Shown here one piece after another: positions 15,957 to 26,329 of a stretch of DNA of 64,000 nt. The position numbers and the translations under genes were made by a program. This stretch comes from Cohnella baijiui (GTDB lineage: Bacteria > Bacillota > Bacilli > Paenibacillales > Paenibacillaceae), in the NCBI RefSeq assembly GCF_020731285.1, contig NZ_JAJFOW010000002.1, positions 124,001 to 188,000 of the forward strand, written 5' to 3'. Positions within the stretch are counted from its first letter, which is position 1; every line of letters starts with the position of its first letter. Under the pieces are notes generated by a model, which did not search any database, had not been told where the DNA came from, and saw only the letters and a program-made list of their open reading frames with translations.

Positions 15957-18419
15957 TTAGTTCGTCAACAGGTTGTAGACGACTTGCGCCGCTTCGGCAC
16001 GCGTAGCCTTGCCCAGCGGATTAAACGTATTCGGCGCGGTGCCGCCGATCAGGCCAAGCGCGGAGGCCGACTTCACGGACGCGGCCGCCCACTTGGAGAT
16101 CTTGGCTTCATCCTTGAACTTGACGCTCGTACCCGCATCAGGCTTGCCGTTCACGTATTCGTACGCGCGCATCAGCATCGTCACCATCTCTTCGCGCGTA
16201 ATCGGCGCTTGGGTGCCGAAGGTCGAGGCGCTCTGCCCCTTGACGATGCCCGCTTCCACCGCCGCGGCTACCGCATCCGCATACCAGGCGCCGGCTTTGA
16301 CATCTTGGAAGGACACGCCGCCTTTATTCGTCAGGTCCAGCGCCCGAACCAGCATCGCGGTGAATTCCGCGCGGGTGACCGTACGTCCGGGCTCGAATTT
16401 GGAATCGCTCGTTCCGTTCAAGATTTGCTTCGAGACGAGCAATTGAATGGCATCGGCAGCCCAATAGCCAGCCGGTACGTCCACGAACGATTTGGCCGTA
16501 CCGCTTCCGTTACCGGATGTCGGCGGTTGGGTTGGCGCCGGCGTAGGCGTCGGAGTTGGTGTTGGCGTAGGTGTCGGTGTTGGTGTCGGTGTTGGTGTCG
16601 GGGTAGGCGTCGGCGTCGGGTTCGACGGCGAACCGCCTCCGCCAGGCACACCGCCAGGCACGCTAACCGAAATTTCGGCTTTGTCCCCCGTAATCCGGGA
16701 GGCGACTTCGCTATGTTTATTCAGCGTCGTCAGCTCGGATTTACCGAGACGCACTTCAGCTACGGTGACGATCTGCTTGTTGACCAGCTCGAACGTCAGC
16801 TTGACGACATCCGTGTAAGAGCCGTAAGACTCGGAACGGATCGGCTTGTCCAGCGTCGCCTGAATGCTGATCTTGTCGCCTTCATCCTTCGCCACGAACG
16901 TTCCGTTATCCGGCGTGACCAGCTCGGCTTGTTTGAACTTCAGCTTCTTGTTATCGTACGGGAACGCCGCGTCGATCTTCTTCACCGCGTTGGCGTTGCC
17001 GATCGCATAGTAATAGTCCAGCTCGGCGTTCGGATCGGACTGCTGCGTCGTTTTGGCGTATACTTTGGCGTTTTCGGCTTCCTTCACCAAGCCGTACGTA
17101 TCGACCCGCTCCAGCGTGTCCGAGCGGTACGTATCGACCGTGAGGCTGCTCGGCGTCACGTGAATGGCCGAGAACGTCGGGGTCTTCAGCTGGGTGCGGA
17201 CTTCCGAATACACCTCCGGCGTCGTCATCAGCTCGTAGTATTTGCTGCCGCTCGCGGAGTTGGCGGTCACGTACGTCGAACCGGTCGGATTGACGTCTCT
17301 GCCTTTGGTGTCCACGAGTTGCCTGCCTTGGACTTTGTCGCCGTTCATGACATAAGTCCGGACAAACGAGTGGTCGTGACCCATGAAGATCATGTCCACG
17401 TCGAGCTTGTCGAATGCCGGGAACAGCGATTGTCTCAGCCCCGTAATGACGGCCTCCGTTGAGTGCGGTCCGGCGCCGTAAATGTCGTGATGGAACGTCG
17501 CGATCCGCCATTTCGTGTTCGGCGCGTCCTTTACCGCTTGTTCCATGAACTGTACATGCACGGCTCCATCCGTATTGTTCGTGTTCAGCACCATGAACAG
17601 CGTGTCGCCATAGGTGTAGTAATAATCGCCGCCGCTGTTCTTAATATCGCCCAGTTCCGATAGGTTCGGCACGTTGAAGTGATACTGGTAGTTGGCGCTC
17701 GTATCGTGGTTGCCGACGACCGAAGCGATCGGCAGGTTGCGCATCAGGTCGGGGCTTAGGAAAGCGTCGTACTCCGACTCGTTGGTGCTGTGCTCGACCT
17801 GGTCGCCCGCCGACATGATGTAGCTGATGTTCGGGAACTTGCTGAACGCCTGGTTCAGCGTCTTGGTCCAGCCTTCGGTGTCCTTCGCCACGCTGCCGGA
17901 AGCGCCGATCTGCGGGTCGCCTACGAACATGAGCGTGTAATTATACGGGTCCTGCGTCGCAAAGTCGTAGACCGGGCTCCAGTTGCCGTCCGTCCCGTCG
18001 CCGACGCGATAGACGTACTTCGTCTGCGGTGCAAGCCCTTTGGCGGTCACTTTATTCGAATAATAGACCGTCGAGGCGACGCTGGCCGCTGGGGAATATG
18101 TACCGCTGAACTTCAAAGCTTGTTCGACGGGAAAGTCGGCCCCTGTCATGTCGGCTTTTTTAGCCATCTGCACGACGGCCGCCGCCGGCTGGTCGGGCGA
18201 GTACCAAGTGAAGTTCAACTCGGATTCGTTCGCGCCGGGATTCAGCGCGATGTCGCTGACCGCGTACGGAACGGCCGCATGCGCAACGTTCGGCGCAACG
18301 ATCTTGGCGTCGTGCCCGCCGAACTGGAACGGCAGCGCCGAGACGATCAGCAGCGCGGACAGCACCACGGCGCCAAGCTTCGCCCAACGCTGCTGTTTGG
18401 GGTCTAATCTTTTCCACAT
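15957..18419 (-). CDS. SLH-anchored purple-acid-type metallophosphatase
   Basis: 820 residues. I chose ATG 18417-18419 ([10 protein letters not shown]) because AGAGGTG sits at proper distance; a GTG four codons earlier lies in that site. A signal peptide precedes a purple-acid-phosphatase N-domain (about 50-150, with [11 protein letters not shown]), then a calcineurin-type catalytic domain with GDPQIG (about 165), [15 protein letters not shown] (about 235), TFHHDIYG and GHDHSF (about 346). After a beta domain come a Gly-rich turn, a (Pro-Thr)n linker and three SLH domains (about 650-820), which bind secondary wall polymer. So it is a surface phosphatase. PhoP-box-like repeats precede it (18470-18523), and HupE/UreJ-type genes flank it on both sides. 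Confidence 0.92.
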   Translation of the reverse strand: MWKRLDPKQQRWAKLGAVVLSALLIVSALPFQFGGHDAKIVAPNVAHAAVPYAVSDIALNPGANESELNFTWYSPDQPAAAVVQMAKKADMTGADFPVEQALKFSGTYSPAASVASTVYYSNKVTAKGLAPQTKYVYRVGDGTDGNWSPVYDFATQDPYNYTLMFVGDPQIGASGSVAKDTEGWTKTLNQAFSKFPNISYIMSAGDQVEHSTNESEYDAFLSPDLMRNLPIASVVGNHDTSANYQYHFNVPNLSELGDIKNSGGDYYYTYGDTLFMVLNTNNTDGAVHVQFMEQAVKDAPNTKWRIATFHHDIYGAGPHSTEAVITGLRQSLFPAFDKLDVDMIFMGHDHSFVRTYVMNGDKVQGRQLVDTKGRDVNPTGSTYVTANSASGSKYYELMTTPEVYSEVRTQLKTPTFSAIHVTPSSLTVDTYRSDTLERVDTYGLVKEAENAKVYAKTTQQSDPNAELDYYYAIGNANAVKKIDAAFPYDNKKLKFKQAELVTPDNGTFVAKDEGDKISIQATLDKPIRSESYGSYTDVVKLTFELVNKQIVTVAEVRLGKSELTTLNKHSEVASRITGDKAEISVSVPGGVPGGGGSPSNPTPTPTPTPTPTPTPTPTPTPTPTPTPAPTQPPTSGNGSGTAKSFVDVPAGYWAADAIQLLVSKQILNGTSDSKFEPGRTVTRAEFTAMLVRALDLTNKGGVSFQDVKAGAWYADAVAAAVEAGIVKGQSASTFGTQAPITREEMVTMLMRAYEYVNGKPDAGTSVKFKDEAKISKWAAASVKSASALGLIGGTAPNTFNPLGKATRAEAAQVVYNLLTN
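16537..16620 (-). repeat. Tandem repeat encoding the Pro-Thr linker
   Basis: A 6- to 12-bp unit (GGTGTTGGTGTC on the plus strand) is repeated about seven times, encoding the Pro-Thr run between the catalytic half and the SLH domains. Length may vary between strains by slippage. Confidence 0.85.
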
Positions 18420-18469
18420 GAAACTACTCACCTCTTCTAGTCATATTTAACTTCTCTCTAGCACTAAGA

Positions 18470-18523
18470 ACTATAGCTTTAAACTATTAACAAAGATGCG
18501 AGTCCCAATTAACTTTGTGTAAA
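18470..18523 (-). promoter_or_regulatory. PhoP-box-like promoter of the SLH phosphatase
   Basis: On the minus strand TTTACA (18518-18523), TTAATT (18507-18512), a poor site (18496-18501) and TTAATA (18485-18490) recur every 11 bp. TATAGT at 18470-18475 follows 9 bp after the last one. In B. subtilis, PhoP binds TT(A/T/C)A(C/T)A repeats at 11-bp phase just upstream of the -10 of phosphate-starvation genes, so the layout fits PhoP activation. Confidence 0.6.
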
Positions 18524-18560
18524 TGTTGCGGCGCTATATTAATAGATAGAAAATGTTGTC

Positions 18561-19646
18561 TTACCGATAGGCGACCGACAAAAAGCCGGCCAGGCCAACT
18601 AGCGCGATCACCGAGAGAAGCGTCGGGGCGAAGCGTTTGAGGCGCGAAGCATATCGAAAAGCCGGATACAGGACAAGCGCAAGGAGCGTCAGCCCGACAG
18701 CGAGCCCGAAGCCATAGGAGGTCAGAGATGCGGCGGCCAGCTCGGCGTCGACCCGCATGCCGGACAAGGTTTGCGCGAAGCCGAGGCCGTGGACGAGACC
18801 GCACCCGCCCGCCAGCCAGATCCGGCTCCTCGGGCCGGCGGAGAGCAGTCCGTGCAGCGCGACGCCAAAGACGCTCAGCGCGCAGACGGCACCAACGAAG
18901 CGCTCGGGCAGGACAGCGGCTTGCAGCCCGGCGGTCAGGATCAACGCCAGCGTACCGGCACCGGCGAAAGCGGCGACGGCGGTCATCGCCTGCCGCAAGG
19001 GACGGCCCGACAAGAGCAGCACCGCCGCGAACAAGAGCGAGGCAAACCCGGTAAGCCACGACTTCAAGCCGAGAAGGCTGTATCGCTCGAAGGCTTCCGC
19101 TAGACTCATCCGGCCGAGCTGAAGCTCCCGGAGCTGGCTCACGAGGACGCCTGTCCCTTGCAATCGGCCCAGCGATACGTTCACGTAATTGACGTGCCAC
19201 TGATCGTTGTCGAAGACGAAGTCGTAATCCAGCGCGAACTGCGCGGGCGGGCGGTTCGCCGGATACGACAGTACGGCCTCGGCGAACGCCTGGGTTTCGC
19301 CCTCCTTCGCGATGCCGCGCAGCGAGACCAGCTTGCCGCGCAGCGGCAGCCCGTCCGCATAGAGTCGCAAATGAGGGAGCAGCGCCTCTTCGACCTTCGG
19401 CCCGGCGGTCGCGAAGAACCGGTTCACCGCCTCCGGCGTCTCGCTCTCGATATCCGGATCATCCGGCGTAACGATCGCTCGTAGGTCGTATAGGTCGATC
19501 TGCAGCGTATAGCAGATCGCGTCGTCTTCGTAGACGAGATCCGAATAGGCCAAGCTGTTGTTGCCGTGGGCCGACGCGGCCGGCGTCCAGCCGAGCAGCG
19601 CAAGTCCCAATAGGGCAATGCCGAATGCGATTCGTCCGATGTTCAC
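18561..19646 (-). CDS. Second HupE/UreJ-like membrane protein
   Basis: 361 residues from GTG 19644-19646 with GGGAGGA six bases upstream; the longer frame to 19694 lacks a site. The signal segment ends ASAHGNNSLAYSDLVYE, followed by an extracellular domain of about 170 residues and then seven membrane segments with WLAGGCGLVHGLGFAQTLSG, the match to the HupE/UreJ HGxGFA motif. The other family motif (GxxHxxTGxDH) is missing, so it is a diverged paralog of the protein at 14714-15871. It lies just upstream of the SLH phosphatase, with PhoP-like half-sites in its own leader. Confidence 0.75.
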   Translation of the reverse strand: MNIGRIAFGIALLGLALLGWTPAASAHGNNSLAYSDLVYEDDAICYTLQIDLYDLRAIVTPDDPDIESETPEAVNRFFATAGPKVEEALLPHLRLYADGLPLRGKLVSLRGIAKEGETQAFAEAVLSYPANRPPAQFALDYDFVFDNDQWHVNYVNVSLGRLQGTGVLVSQLRELQLGRMSLAEAFERYSLLGLKSWLTGFASLLFAAVLLLSGRPLRQAMTAVAAFAGAGTLALILTAGLQAAVLPERFVGAVCALSVFGVALHGLLSAGPRSRIWLAGGCGLVHGLGFAQTLSGMRVDAELAAASLTSYGFGLAVGLTLLALVLYPAFRYASRLKRFAPTLLSVIALVGLAGFLSVAYR

Positions 19647-19726
19647 GTTTCGTCCTCCCGAGCTGATAGGCATGTCCGTCCTGCGACCGATCATAGCAAA
19701 CTCGTCTTACCGTTCTAGTTGAGATT

Positions 19727-19743
19727 CGTAAAAACCATGTAAA
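19727..19743 (-). promoter_or_regulatory. Two PhoP-like half-sites at 11-bp phase
   Basis: On the minus strand TTTACA (19738-19743) and TTTACG (19727-19732) are exactly 11 bp apart, and TATGAT lies further downstream (19690-19695). The region is shared with the divergent YibE/F gene at 19812. Only two half-sites fit, so this is weaker than the site at 18470-18523. Confidence 0.4.
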
Positions 19744-19811
19744 ATTCACTCGTGCACTAGGTGCGGCCGGCGCAAGCCGTCGTACCCTGGCGCTCTTATC
19801 GGAGGATCACT

Positions 19812-20999
19812 ATGTTTGCATCGGCTCCAAAAACGAGAGTTATTTTGTTCGCCGTCGTCCTGCTGCTCCTGTTCGTTGCCATGTTTTTGTTCAGCCGGGC
19901 GCCCGAGCCCAAGTACAACGAGAAGAGCGGTACGGGCGGCAGACAATACGTAAAAGCAAAAGTGCTGCGCGTATTGAAGGAGGAATTGGAGAAAGATTCG
20001 GGGCGGGGGAATACGTATCAAGGCTATCAGGACATCGAGGTACGGATCTTGTCCGGGGAGCACAAGGGCGAGGTTCACACCGTCACGAACAATGTGAGCG
20101 TCTACCTGAACGTCATCGCCAAGCCGGGACAGACGCTTATCGCCAACATTGACTCGGCGGGCAAGGACTTTTATTTGGTGACGGTCTACAGCTATTACCG
20201 AGCGCCGATCCTGCTCGCGATGTTCCTGATCTTCTTCGGCTTGCTCTGGTGGGTCGGGGGCAAAAAGGGGCTGAAATCCGTCCTCGGCATTCTGTTTACG
20301 CTCGCCTGCATCGTCTATCTATTTATCCCGATGCTGTACAGAGGATACTCGCCGCTGCTCGCCTCCCTGCTGATCGTCGTCCTGACGACCTGCGTCACGC
20401 TGCTGCTGCTGAACGGCTGGACGCCCAAGTCGCTTGCCGCCATCCTGGGCACGATCAGCGGGGTCGCGCTGTCGGGCATTCTCGCCTACGCCTTCGGCCA
20501 GTGGGCGCACATTACCGGGTACAATACGGCGGAGGTCGAGGTGCTCGTCGTGGTAGCCGACCAGACGGGCCTTCAGCTCGGCGGTATGTTGTTCGCGGGG
20601 ATCATGCTCTCCTCCCTCGGCGCGATCATCGATGTCGGCATCTCGATCGCCGCAGCCGTCCAGGAGGTGTACGAGACGAACCCGAATCTGAGCCGCCGCG
20701 AGCTGTACCGCTCCGGCATCAACGTCGGACGCGATATGATGGGGACGATGGCGAACACGCTTATCTTGGCGCTGACCGGTACGACGCTCGCCTCCCTCAT
20801 GATCCTGTACGCGGTCAAGGTGCCGTTCTCGCAGCTGACCAACATGAACATGATGACCGTCGAGATCGTTCAGGGCCTCACCGGCTGCATCGGCGTCGTG
20901 CTGACCGTGCCGATCGTCGCCTTTATCTCCGCCCGGGTCATCCCCGAAAGCGGAAAGAATCTCGTCCTCGCCGCGGAGCCGGAGAGCAAAAGCGCATAA
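19812..20999 (+). CDS. YibE/F-family membrane protein
   Basis: 395 residues. The start is ATG 19812 with GGAGG at 19801; an upstream extension has no site. One N-terminal membrane segment, an extracytoplasmic domain of about 95 residues (VLKEELEKDSGRGNTYQGYQ, EHKGEVHTVTNNVSVYLNV) and seven further segments from about residue 130 follow the YibE/F architecture, with conserved LGAIIDVGISIAAAVQEVYE and RDMMGTMANTLILALTG. The family has no established function. It is divergent from the HupE/UreJ-like gene and stands alone, followed by a terminator that serves the opposite strand. Confidence 0.88.
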   Translation: MFASAPKTRVILFAVVLLLLFVAMFLFSRAPEPKYNEKSGTGGRQYVKAKVLRVLKEELEKDSGRGNTYQGYQDIEVRILSGEHKGEVHTVTNNVSVYLNVIAKPGQTLIANIDSAGKDFYLVTVYSYYRAPILLAMFLIFFGLLWWVGGKKGLKSVLGILFTLACIVYLFIPMLYRGYSPLLASLLIVVLTTCVTLLLLNGWTPKSLAAILGTISGVALSGILAYAFGQWAHITGYNTAEVEVLVVVADQTGLQLGGMLFAGIMLSSLGAIIDVGISIAAAVQEVYETNPNLSRRELYRSGINVGRDMMGTMANTLILALTGTTLASLMILYAVKVPFSQLTNMNMMTVEIVQGLTGCIGVVLTVPIVAFISARVIPESGKNLVLAAEPESKSA

Positions 21000-21007
21000 T
21001 TCGCGTG

Positions 21008-21048
21008 AAAAAAGCCCCTCCCATCGCCTAATCGGCATGAGGGGGGCT
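21008..21048 (-). terminator. Intrinsic terminator of the GH16 glucanase locus
   Basis: On the minus strand AGCCCCCCTC pairs with GAGGGGCT across an 18-base loop and is followed by TTTTTT (21008-21013). It lies about 140 bp after the last stop of the interrupted glucanase frame (21186) and not after its internal TAG, so transcription seems laid out for the full length. Confidence 0.72.
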
Positions 21049-21185
21049 CGTCCGGCTCATAATCCGCTACGAAATGCCATTTGTTCTTGCTGTCTTGCCC
21101 ATAAATCTTCCATTTAGGTTGGTCTAAACGGAATTGCTCGATATTCAGCTGTACCCGCTGATCGCTCCTAAAAGCGGGTCTTTCC

Positions 21186-22364
21186 TTAAGGTTTCTCGGT
21201 CAGCACGATATCGTCCAAATCGATCGTGTGGGAGCCTGCATGATTGCCGCCCATTTGGAAGACGAGCTTGGCATTCGAGACCGATTGCGCTCCCGGGGTC
21301 AGCTCGAACGTAACGGTGCGGAAATCGCCTCCCCCGGTCAGATGAACCGGTTGGACCGGCAAGTACTGGATGCCGGAATTCGCGCCGTTTTCGATCGAGA
21401 CGAGCAGATCCTTGTCGATCGAGGATCGGACCCGCAGCGAGAGGACGTACGTCTTGCTCGCCGTCAACGCCAGATCTTCCTGATACACCTGCGTCGCCCA
21501 GTACTCGTAACCGTCGTAATTCGTCCACCGGACGTGCAGGACGCCGTCCGCGGCGTCCATCGTCGCATCGGATTCGCCCGCTTTCTTGAACAGGCTCCAG
21601 TGGTCGGTGCCGCTGTCGAACGAGCCGTTCAGCAATTCATGTCCGGTTGGCGTCGGCGCCTCGACCTCCTTGACCGAGATATGGCTCAAAGAAATGGCAT
21701 GCGCGCCGTCCGGCGTGACCGCGTCCCCGAAGACGACGTTGCCGAGCAGGAAGTTCAGCTTGAGCGGAGCGTCGGTCGCCACGGTAAACGTCTTGGCAAA
21801 GGTCGTCGTCTCGGGCGTCAGAACGAACGATAACGCGCCGGCCGACGTATTGGTGAACTCTACCGTGATCGGTCGGGTCGCCGTGGACGCGGCGTCGAAG
21901 CGGAGCTCGTACGTCTTGCCCGCCGACATCGGAATGTCTTCCTGGTACAGCTGATTCGCCCAAGTCGGGCCGCCCTTGGCGGCAACGGCAACCGTGCCGA
22001 CGCCGCTTGCGACCGACAGCTCGGCCGCCCCGCCTTCCCCGGACCAGGTCAGCCAGCGGCTCGCGCCGGACGCGAAATCCCCGTTGACGACGAGATTGCC
22101 GTCGCCGGACAAGATCGTTTGCAGGGCGGAAGCATCGGCGTATCCCGCGGCCGATACCGTCACGACGTGGCTGCCCGGTGCGGCGAAGCAGTCGGCGCGA
22201 AGTAGGAGACGCCCCGCCGTCAGCCCGTACTGATCCCGGTTCAATGCGTTGCCGTCGATGGCCACCGCCGTCACCTTCGACCGCCAATCCTCCCGATCCG
22301 CGAACGTGATCTCGATGTCCCGCCCCAGTACGTTGTCGGAGGCGTCCTTCCGCAGGGACGGCGG
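21186..22364 (-). pseudogene. C-terminal continuation of the GH16 glucanase beyond an in-frame TAG
   Basis: Codon phase is identical to that of the GH16 frame (22365-26135), and 392 codons follow the TAG at 22365-22367 without another stop. The translated sequence starts PPSLRKDASDNVLGRDIEIT, then WRSKVTAVAIDGNALNRDQY, a Shr-type/HID-like beta module, then two CBM4_9-type modules (LVVNGDFASGASRWLTWSGE and LLNGSFDSGTDHWSLFKKAG) and ends IDLDDIVLTEKP. It has no start with a ribosome binding site and no signal peptide, so it cannot be a separate secreted protein. Either the stop is a recent mutation or a sequencing error, or it is read through. Confidence 0.85.
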
Positions 22365-25300
22365 CTACGCGACCGGCGCGTTTTTGACCTGCAAGACGAT
22401 GTTGCTTAAAAAGACGTCGTGCGTCCCCAGCCTCGGGTCGCTATCGCGGATCAGGCCGAGCAAAAACTTGAGGTCGACGTTTTCGTCCTTGCCCGTCTTG
22501 AATTCGAACGCAAACGTCTTTTTCTCGCTGGTCAGATCGACGATCTCGTCGAGCTTTCTCGGACCCGCGTTTTCGATCACGACTTCCATCGGCCTGTCGA
22601 CGGTGGCGCGCGCCTCGAAACGAAGCTCGTAGGGCACGTTGGCCTTCACCGGAATGCCCTGCTGGAACAACAGCGCATTCCAAGGCCGCCCTCCCTGGTT
22701 GTCGACCGTGAGCTTGGCTCCCTCCTCATCCGCCGCCATGCGAATCGCGCCCGCTCCGGCCGCCCCGGCCTGGTCGGCGTTGCCCGATACGTCCCAGGCG
22801 TCCAGCCCGTTGCCGAAGTCTCCGTTGCGAAGCGGATAGAACACGGTATCGGGGTCGAACGACATGCTCGTGCGGAGCAGCTTCACGTTGTCGATTTGCA
22901 GACTGTCCGCAGCGCCGCCGAGCAAGAAGACGAGCTGCCCCTCCGGGTCGGTATCCGCGGAGATGCGTTCGAAGGCGACCGTGATCGTCTGCGCGGACGC
23001 GGAGAGGTCCGCTTCCCGGACGGCGATCGGCGTGCCGTCTTTGCGGAATAGGCCGACCTGAATCGTTCTGGGTGCCGCGGCCCGGACGTCGAACCGGAGT
23101 TCGTAGTCCTGGTTTTGCTGCAGAAGCAGCCCTTTTTGCAGCAGCTTCACGTCTCCCGCGGCGGCGCCGCCGTCCGTGATCGCCACGTTCAGCTTACGCT
23201 CCGATGCCGGATTAATCGGGACGAAGGCGGTGGCGGAAGCGCCCTCTTCGGTTGTCAGATGCCAGTAGCTCAGCCGGTCCGGCTCGCCCTGATCGAACGT
23301 GCCGTTGTACACGAGATTGCCGTCCTCCTGCGGCTGCTTCGCGGAATCGTGATCGAACGGGATGCCGTCGATCTCGACCAGCTTCACGTTCCCGAACCAG
23401 GCGGGATGCGCGTCCGTCCCGAGATTGAACTCGATGCGGGCCGCCGGGTCGGAAGCTTCCTTCATCAGGAAGGTCATCTCGTAGGAACGGAACTGCGAAG
23501 TCAAGGCGGCGTTCAGCGATTGCGAGTACGCCGGGAACCCGCGCGACTCGCCGCCTGTCAAGCGAACCGTCATATTCCGGGCCGTATCGGTCTTGGCGTC
23601 GAACGTCAGCTTATAAGCGCGCCCTTTGGCGAGCGAGACGATGGACTGCGGCTGAATCGAGTAGAAATTGCCGCCCGCTCGCGCGATCGCGACGTGGGCG
23701 TATCGCTCCCCTCCGATGTCCTCGATCGTCACGGCGCCGGAAGCGCCGGGATCTTGGTACAGCGCCCAATAGGCCGTGTCCGGGACGCCCATGCCGGCAT
23801 CGCCTTCGACGTTCTCCCGAAATTCTCCGTTGTACACCAGATCCCGGTCCGGCCCTTGAGGCAGCCTGGAGCCGGGCGCATAGGCTTCCTTGGGATAAGA
23901 AGGCGGCGTCGCCGGACCATATTGGTCTTTGGCGTAGACCCGCACGTAATCGACTTCCATGCGCGCCGGGAATGCCGTATTCTCCGTCGGATTGCCGTCG
24001 AAGTTGCCGCCTACGGCCAAATTGATCAGCAGGTGAAACGGTTGATCGAACGGCGCCGGATAGGCGTAGTTGGGCTGCTGGCCGACGCCTTTGCTGTACC
24101 AGTCTTTCTTGGTCGAATACAACTCCCCGTCCACGTACCAGCGCATTTCGTTCGGTTCCCATTCCAGCGCGTACGTATGGTAATCCGCGATCGTTCCTTG
24201 GTTCGGCAAGTCGTAGCTGGCGCCGGAATAGACGTTGCCCGGCCACCGCTCGCCGTAATGGATCGTACCCGCGACCGTGCCCGGCCTGCTTCCCCAGCCT
24301 TCCATGATGTCGATCTCTCCGGAGGCGGCCCAAGTGCCGTATTCGTTGTGTTCCGGCAGCATCCAGATGGCGGGCCAGAGACCTTTGCCCGTCGGCGCTT
24401 TGGCGCGAATCTCGAATTTGCCGTACGTCTGGCTGAACAAGCCGAGCGTCTTGAGCCGGGCGGACGTGTACGGCATCCCTCCGTACAGTTCTTTCTTCGC
24501 CGTGATGACCAGCTTGCCGTCCTCCACCTTCGCGTTGTCGGGACGGTCGGTGTAGTATTCCAGCTCGTTGTTGCCCCAGCCCGGGTTGCCGACGGACTCC
24601 CCGTTGGTCGTGTCGTACGTCCACTTCGACGGATCGATGGCTCCGCCGGCGAATTCGTCGCTCCAGACCAGCTTCCAATCGCTCTCGCCAGGGTCGGTTG
24701 TCGGGGTCGGCGACGACGACGGGGTTGGCGTCGGCGATGCGGTTGGCGACGGCGTCGGCGTTGGCGATTCGGTAGGCGATGGGGTCGGCGTTGGCGATTC
24801 GGTAGGCGATAGGGTCGGCGCCGGGGTTGACGATGGCGACGGCGTCGGCGTCGCGGTCGGCGTCGTTCCGCCGCCGCTACCGCTGCCGCTTCCCAGACGA
24901 TTGACGAAACCGCTCGAGAGATCTTCTATCGTTCCGACCCGGCCCGTCCCTTCCATCGACGATCCGGTAGCGCTCGCAGAGACACGCAGCTTGTCGATGA
25001 CGGCGCCGTCGGTCAAGCGAATGAGCGCGCTGCCGTCGACCCGCAGCTCGGACACATGACCCGAGACGATCAGCAGCACCTGCTGCGATGCTTGCGGCTC
25101 CGTCGACACGCGGGCGAAGTTCCCCTTGAGATGCACTTCCTTCGCGCCGGAGGAGATCCGCACGTCGGAAATGCCTTTCGACGTCTCGTCGTCGGCCTCC
25201 AGCGTCCCGCCCCGCACAAACCGTACGGTGCCGATCGTCGTCCCGCCATGGGCGTACAGCCGCACGAGATCGTTGTCCTTCTCGATCCGGACTTCGGCCA

Positions 25301-26135
25301 GCGAGGCATCCGTCAGCTCGATGCTGTGAACGCCGCCTCCCCGGACGAAAGTCGTTCCCGCCACCCGGGTTTGCCGCAGCGAGACCTCCCCTTCGCCGAT
25401 CCCTTGCGCGAGATAGAGATTACCGGCAATGTCGGCTCCACGCAAGGTCGCGCCGTCGGCGCTCACGACCGCGTGGCCGTTCACGGCCCCCGGCTCGGCC
25501 GTCCCCTTCTTCTGGACCAGCAGCGCGATCAGCCGGTCGGCGATCGTGGCGAGCTCCGCGCGGGTCAGGATGCGGTTCGGACCGAAAGTGCCGTCGGGCA
25601 AGCCCTGGAGAATCCCGTTCGCGGTCAAGGCCCGTATGGCGCCGCCGGTCTCTTCGGTCAGCCCGTTCAGATCGGGCCAGCCGCCTTCGCCCGTCTTCGC
25701 GGGCGCTTGGAGCGCGAACAGGCGGTTCAGCGCGAGCGCCGCTTCCGCGCGGGTGATCGCCCGATCGGCGGCGGCTCTCCCCCCGTCGTCCGGCGACAGG
25801 TATCCCGCCGCGAATGCCTTGGCCATCTCCGCCGCCGCCCAGGCGCTCGGCGTATCGGTCGTCGAAGCCTCGGAACGGGCTTCGAGGCCGAACAGGCGAT
25901 TGACGACCGCCGCGAATTCGGCGCGCGAGATCGGGCGCTCCGGCTTCATCGTGCCGTCCGGATAGCCTTGCAGAATGCCGGCCTGCTTCCATCTGTCCAG
26001 GGCACGGTCCGCCCAGTGAGGGCCTGGCGCTTTGGCGCTCGCGGCGGCGGCGCTGCCGCCAGCCGCGGGGCCGAAAGCCAGCATGGCCGCCAGCGCGATC
26101 AGCGCGCCTTTCGTGTAAAAGCGGTAGCGCTTCAT
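22365..26135 (-). CDS. SLH-anchored GH16 endo-beta-1,3-glucanase, interrupted by TAG
   Basis: 1,256 residues to the TAG. A signal peptide ends near GGSAAAASA. Three SLH domains lie at about 37-205, followed by a beta-strand-rich region at about 215-430 that resembles CBM54 by position and pattern, a Pro-Thr-Ser linker, the GH16 domain at about 483-735 with the catalytic motif [10 protein letters not shown] (about 605), and three CBM4_9-type modules. SLH-CBM54-GH16-CBM4 is the plan known from Clostridium thermocellum Lic16A. It cuts beta-1,3- or mixed-linkage glucans at the cell surface. A 16-bp LacI-type palindrome and a cre site precede it. The stop at 22365 falls between modules and two more CBM4 modules follow in frame. 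Confidence 0.92.
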   Translation of the reverse strand: MKRYRFYTKGALIALAAMLAFGPAAGGSAAAASAKAPGPHWADRALDRWKQAGILQGYPDGTMKPERPISRAEFAAVVNRLFGLEARSEASTTDTPSAWAAAEMAKAFAAGYLSPDDGGRAAADRAITRAEAALALNRLFALQAPAKTGEGGWPDLNGLTEETGGAIRALTANGILQGLPDGTFGPNRILTRAELATIADRLIALLVQKKGTAEPGAVNGHAVVSADGATLRGADIAGNLYLAQGIGEGEVSLRQTRVAGTTFVRGGGVHSIELTDASLAEVRIEKDNDLVRLYAHGGTTIGTVRFVRGGTLEADDETSKGISDVRISSGAKEVHLKGNFARVSTEPQASQQVLLIVSGHVSELRVDGSALIRLTDGAVIDKLRVSASATGSSMEGTGRVGTIEDLSSGFVNRLGSGSGSGGGTTPTATPTPSPSSTPAPTLSPTESPTPTPSPTESPTPTPSPTASPTPTPSSSPTPTTDPGESDWKLVWSDEFAGGAIDPSKWTYDTTNGESVGNPGWGNNELEYYTDRPDNAKVEDGKLVITAKKELYGGMPYTSARLKTLGLFSQTYGKFEIRAKAPTGKGLWPAIWMLPEHNEYGTWAASGEIDIMEGWGSRPGTVAGTIHYGERWPGNVYSGASYDLPNQGTIADYHTYALEWEPNEMRWYVDGELYSTKKDWYSKGVGQQPNYAYPAPFDQPFHLLINLAVGGNFDGNPTENTAFPARMEVDYVRVYAKDQYGPATPPSYPKEAYAPGSRLPQGPDRDLVYNGEFRENVEGDAGMGVPDTAYWALYQDPGASGAVTIEDIGGERYAHVAIARAGGNFYSIQPQSIVSLAKGRAYKLTFDAKTDTARNMTVRLTGGESRGFPAYSQSLNAALTSQFRSYEMTFLMKEASDPAARIEFNLGTDAHPAWFGNVKLVEIDGIPFDHDSAKQPQEDGNLVYNGTFDQGEPDRLSYWHLTTEEGASATAFVPINPASERKLNVAITDGGAAAGDVKLLQKGLLLQQNQDYELRFDVRAAAPRTIQVGLFRKDGTPIAVREADLSASAQTITVAFERISADTDPEGQLVFLLGGAADSLQIDNVKLLRTSMSFDPDTVFYPLRNGDFGNGLDAWDVSGNADQAGAAGAGAIRMAADEEGAKLTVDNQGGRPWNALLFQQGIPVKANVPYELRFEARATVDRPMEVVIENAGPRKLDEIVDLTSEKKTFAFEFKTGKDENVDLKFLLGLIRDSDPRLGTHDVFLSNIVLQVKNAPVA
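24765..24830 (-). repeat. 30-bp direct repeat in the glucanase linker
   Basis: Two near-identical 30-bp copies (GGCGTTGGCGATTCGGTAGG and on) encode repeated [10 protein letters not shown] units of the linker before GH16. Confidence 0.7.
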
Positions 26136-26152
26136 GGAAATCCTCCTCGGTA

Positions 26153-26166
26153 TGTAATCGTTTGCA
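26153..26166 (-). promoter_or_regulatory. CcpA cre-like site in the glucanase leader
   Basis: On the minus strand TGCAAACGATTACA matches the cre consensus TGWAANCGNTNWCA at 13 of 14 positions. It lies 18 bp upstream of the ATG, downstream of the operator at 26184, a position suited to roadblock repression by CcpA when better carbon sources are present. Confidence 0.7.
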
Positions 26167-26183
26167 AAATAGGTTGTTAAATT

Positions 26184-26199
26184 TGTCCCACGTGGGACA
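26184..26199. promoter_or_regulatory. 16-bp perfect palindrome, LacI-type operator of the GH16 gene
   Basis: TGTCCCACGTGGGACA is its own reverse complement and lies 49 bp upstream of the glucanase ATG. A copy with one mismatch lies upstream of the GH64 gene (27818-27833), and a LacI-family gene is next to it (27878-28930). Confidence 0.8.
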
Positions 26200-26265
26200 T
26201 TTAAGATTGGAAGTACACTCTAGTTAAGAACAATCTTGTCCAAAAGACCGCGCCTATTTCGAGGC

Positions 26266-26303
26266 GGAATACCCGGGAGATGATCTTCACTCCCGGGTAT
26301 TCC
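26266..26303. terminator. 14-bp hairpin between GH64 stop and GH16 promoter
   Basis: GGAATACCCGGGAG (26266-26279) and CTCCCGGGTATTCC (26290-26303) pair perfectly around a 10-base loop, 27 bp after the GH64 stop. No T-run follows on the minus strand (CCTTTTC follows on the plus), so it may be a weak terminator or an mRNA-end stabiliser. Confidence 0.5.
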
Positions 26304-26329
26304 CCTTTTCTACCGGACTTGCAAAGCCG

